From NCBI RefSeq assembly GCF_017309185.1, contig NZ_JAEKJZ010000001.1, positions 1,860,001 through 1,924,000 of the forward strand: 64,000 nt of DNA, given 5' to 3'. This DNA is from Roseibium aggregatum (GTDB taxonomy: Bacteria > Pseudomonadota > Alphaproteobacteria > Rhizobiales > Stappiaceae). The translations under genes were made by a program, and so were the position numbers. The notes below the pieces were generated by a model. It had not been told where the DNA came from and ran no database searches. It saw only the letters and a list, made by a program, of their open reading frames with translations. Of this stretch, positions 62,903-64,000 are shown one piece after another. Position 1 is the first letter of the stretch; each line of letters begins with the position of its first letter.

Positions 62903-64000
62903 TTGCTGAAAAACAATGACTCGATTTCCAGGGGTCTCGACAAGGATCTCGACAGGATCGGTTTTTTTGCGGACGCGGCCGAGGCCATGGGACGCCGGCT
63001 GACCGGGCCGGGGCTTGCTCTGCTTTTTCTTGCTCTTTGCGCCGCCGTCGCCGCTGCGGAGGTTCTCTCGCAGGAAGTGTCGCATGTGCTCGTGATTGCG
63101 GCGGCAAGCGCAACGGCAGGCTACATGGCGCTCAATATCGGCGCCAACGACGTCGCCAACAATGTCGGTCCCGCGGTCGGTGCCCGCGTCATCAGTCTGA
63201 CGGGGGCGCTCCTGCTGGCCGCGGTTTGCGAGACGGCCGGAGCCTTTCTGGCGGGCCGTGAGGTGGTCTCGACTGTCTCCCAGGACATTTTCAGTTCCGC
63301 GAACATCGGCGACAACCTGATCTTCATGCAAGGCATGTTGACCGCGATGGTGGCTTCCGCCTTGTGGATCAACTTTGCAACCTTTGTCGGTGCGCCCGTT
63401 TCAACGACACATTCGGTGATTGGCGGGGTTGTGGGAGCCGGCATGGCACTCGGCGGAGTGTCGGCCATCGACTGGTCCACGGTCTCTGCGATCGCGCTCA
63501 CCTGGATGACGGCACCCGTCATCGCCGGCACCATTGCGGCGGTCCTGATGGCCTTCATGAACAGGTTTGTCTATTATCGCCGGGACAGGCTCGAGGCGGC
63601 CTATGTCTGGTTGCCGGTGCTCCTAGGCCTGACCGGTGCGATCTTCACGGCTTTTCTCCTGTTCAAGTCCGTGCAGCATCAGTTGCCCCTGCCGGGGTGG
63701 CTTGGGGCCTGTATCAGTTTGCTGACAGGTCTGCTTGTCTGGCGGCTCTACCGCACCGTGATCGCGCGCCGGTTGCCGGAACTTGAAGACAACTCAAGAG
63801 GTTTGAAAGAGCTGTTTGCGGTGCCGCTCATGGTGACGGCGGCTCTTCTGTCGTTCGCGCACGGCGCGAACGATCTCGCCAACGCCATCGGGCCGCTCGC
63901 GGCGATAGTCAGCAGCCATGCGGGCGATACCGATTTGAGCGCCTGGTATATCGAACGGGTGCAGTCGAACGTTCCCATTTGGGTCACCGGAGTCGGGGCA
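62903..64000 (+). CDS. PiT-family inorganic phosphate transporter, cut by the window end
   Basis: The first 366 residues of a low-affinity phosphate permease. The first PiT signature ALNIGANDVANNVGPAVGAR (about residues 78-97) and the second, FAHGANDLANAIGPLAAI (about 320-337), are both present, with about nine membrane helices so far. A polar N-terminal stretch of about 35 residues (LDKDLDRIGFFADAAEAMG) precedes the first helix, as in alphaproteobacterial Pit proteins. The start is TTG at 62903 with GAGG eight nt upstream. The C-terminus lies beyond 64000. Confidence 0.9.
   Translation, partial: MLKNNDSISRGLDKDLDRIGFFADAAEAMGRRLTGPGLALLFLALCAAVAAAEVLSQEVSHVLVIAAASATAGYMALNIGANDVANNVGPAVGARVISLTGALLLAAVCETAGAFLAGREVVSTVSQDIFSSANIGDNLIFMQGMLTAMVASALWINFATFVGAPVSTTHSVIGGVVGAGMALGGVSAIDWSTVSAIALTWMTAPVIAGTIAAVLMAFMNRFVYYRRDRLEAAYVWLPVLLGLTGAIFTAFLLFKSVQHQLPLPGWLGACISLLTGLLVWRLYRTVIARRLPELEDNSRGLKELFAVPLMVTAALLSFAHGANDLANAIGPLAAIVSSHAGDTDLSAWYIERVQSNVPIWVTGVGA

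Overview
The window looks like a chromosomal segment of a GC-rich alphaproteobacterium, most likely Hyphomicrobiales of the Stappia/Roseibium (Labrenzia) kind. That placement is inferred from gene content: rplM-rpsI, class I phaC, TamA/TamB, GlpX, a non-pyrrolysine MttB next to a betaine-homocysteine methyltransferase, and MoaA/MobA/MobB/MoeA/FdhD. No marker gene that settles the genus is present. No rRNA, tRNA, IS element, prophage or CRISPR array was recognised. Most of the window is ordinary core metabolism with a few accessory patches.

Layout. 1-3.85 kb: a minus-strand molybdenum-cofactor/formate-dehydrogenase maturation operon (fdhD-mobA-mobB-moeA, all joined by 4-nt ATGA overlaps) behind a BenE-type transporter; moaA lies apart at 9-10 kb. 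4-9 kb: a BLUF-like protein lacking the photoactive Tyr, a GNAT, an SDR, the Mrp/ApbC Fe-S carrier and a Bcr/CflA exporter. 10.5-17.2 kb: photolyase, a DUF971 protein, an L,D-transpeptidase, class I fumarase and a YceI-cytochrome b561-YceI operon.

17.6-25.3 kb: a glycerophosphodiesterase, then the most unusual locus. It has two tandem secreted FecR-domain paralogs with long Asn/Gly/Ser low-complexity tails (one built on in-frame 42-nt and 6-nt tandem repeats), followed by a 933-residue CHASE2-PAS-GGDEF-EAL membrane protein whose GGDEF signature is degenerate. An Ldh_2-family dehydrogenase and a small XRE regulator come next. 25.5-31.9 kb: tamB and tamA. 32-40.1 kb: a C1/methylated-amine module: folD, an AGE-family epimerase, an MttB-like methyltransferase and, divergently, a DMGDH-like flavoprotein and a betaine-homocysteine-methyltransferase-like enzyme. 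Together they could strip methyl groups from a betaine-like compound and feed them into methionine and tetrahydrofolate pools.

40-45 kb: a secreted protein, a hot-dog thioesterase converging on a GGDEF cyclase, rplM-rpsI with its own promoter and terminator, and an AT-rich sulfotransferase-like gene that looks acquired. 45.3-50.3 kb: a MerR regulator divergent from an MFS exporter across a classic 19-bp-spacer MerR promoter, then guanine deaminase, agmatinase and a small membrane protein. 50.6-55.2 kb: a PAS-GAF-GGDEF-EAL protein, phaC and a small lipoprotein. 55.5-64 kb: a co-directional run of aminotransferase, hom, glpX, recJ, a 63-aa membrane protein, a nitrilase-family amidohydrolase, a Nudix hydrolase and a PiT phosphate transporter cut by the window end.
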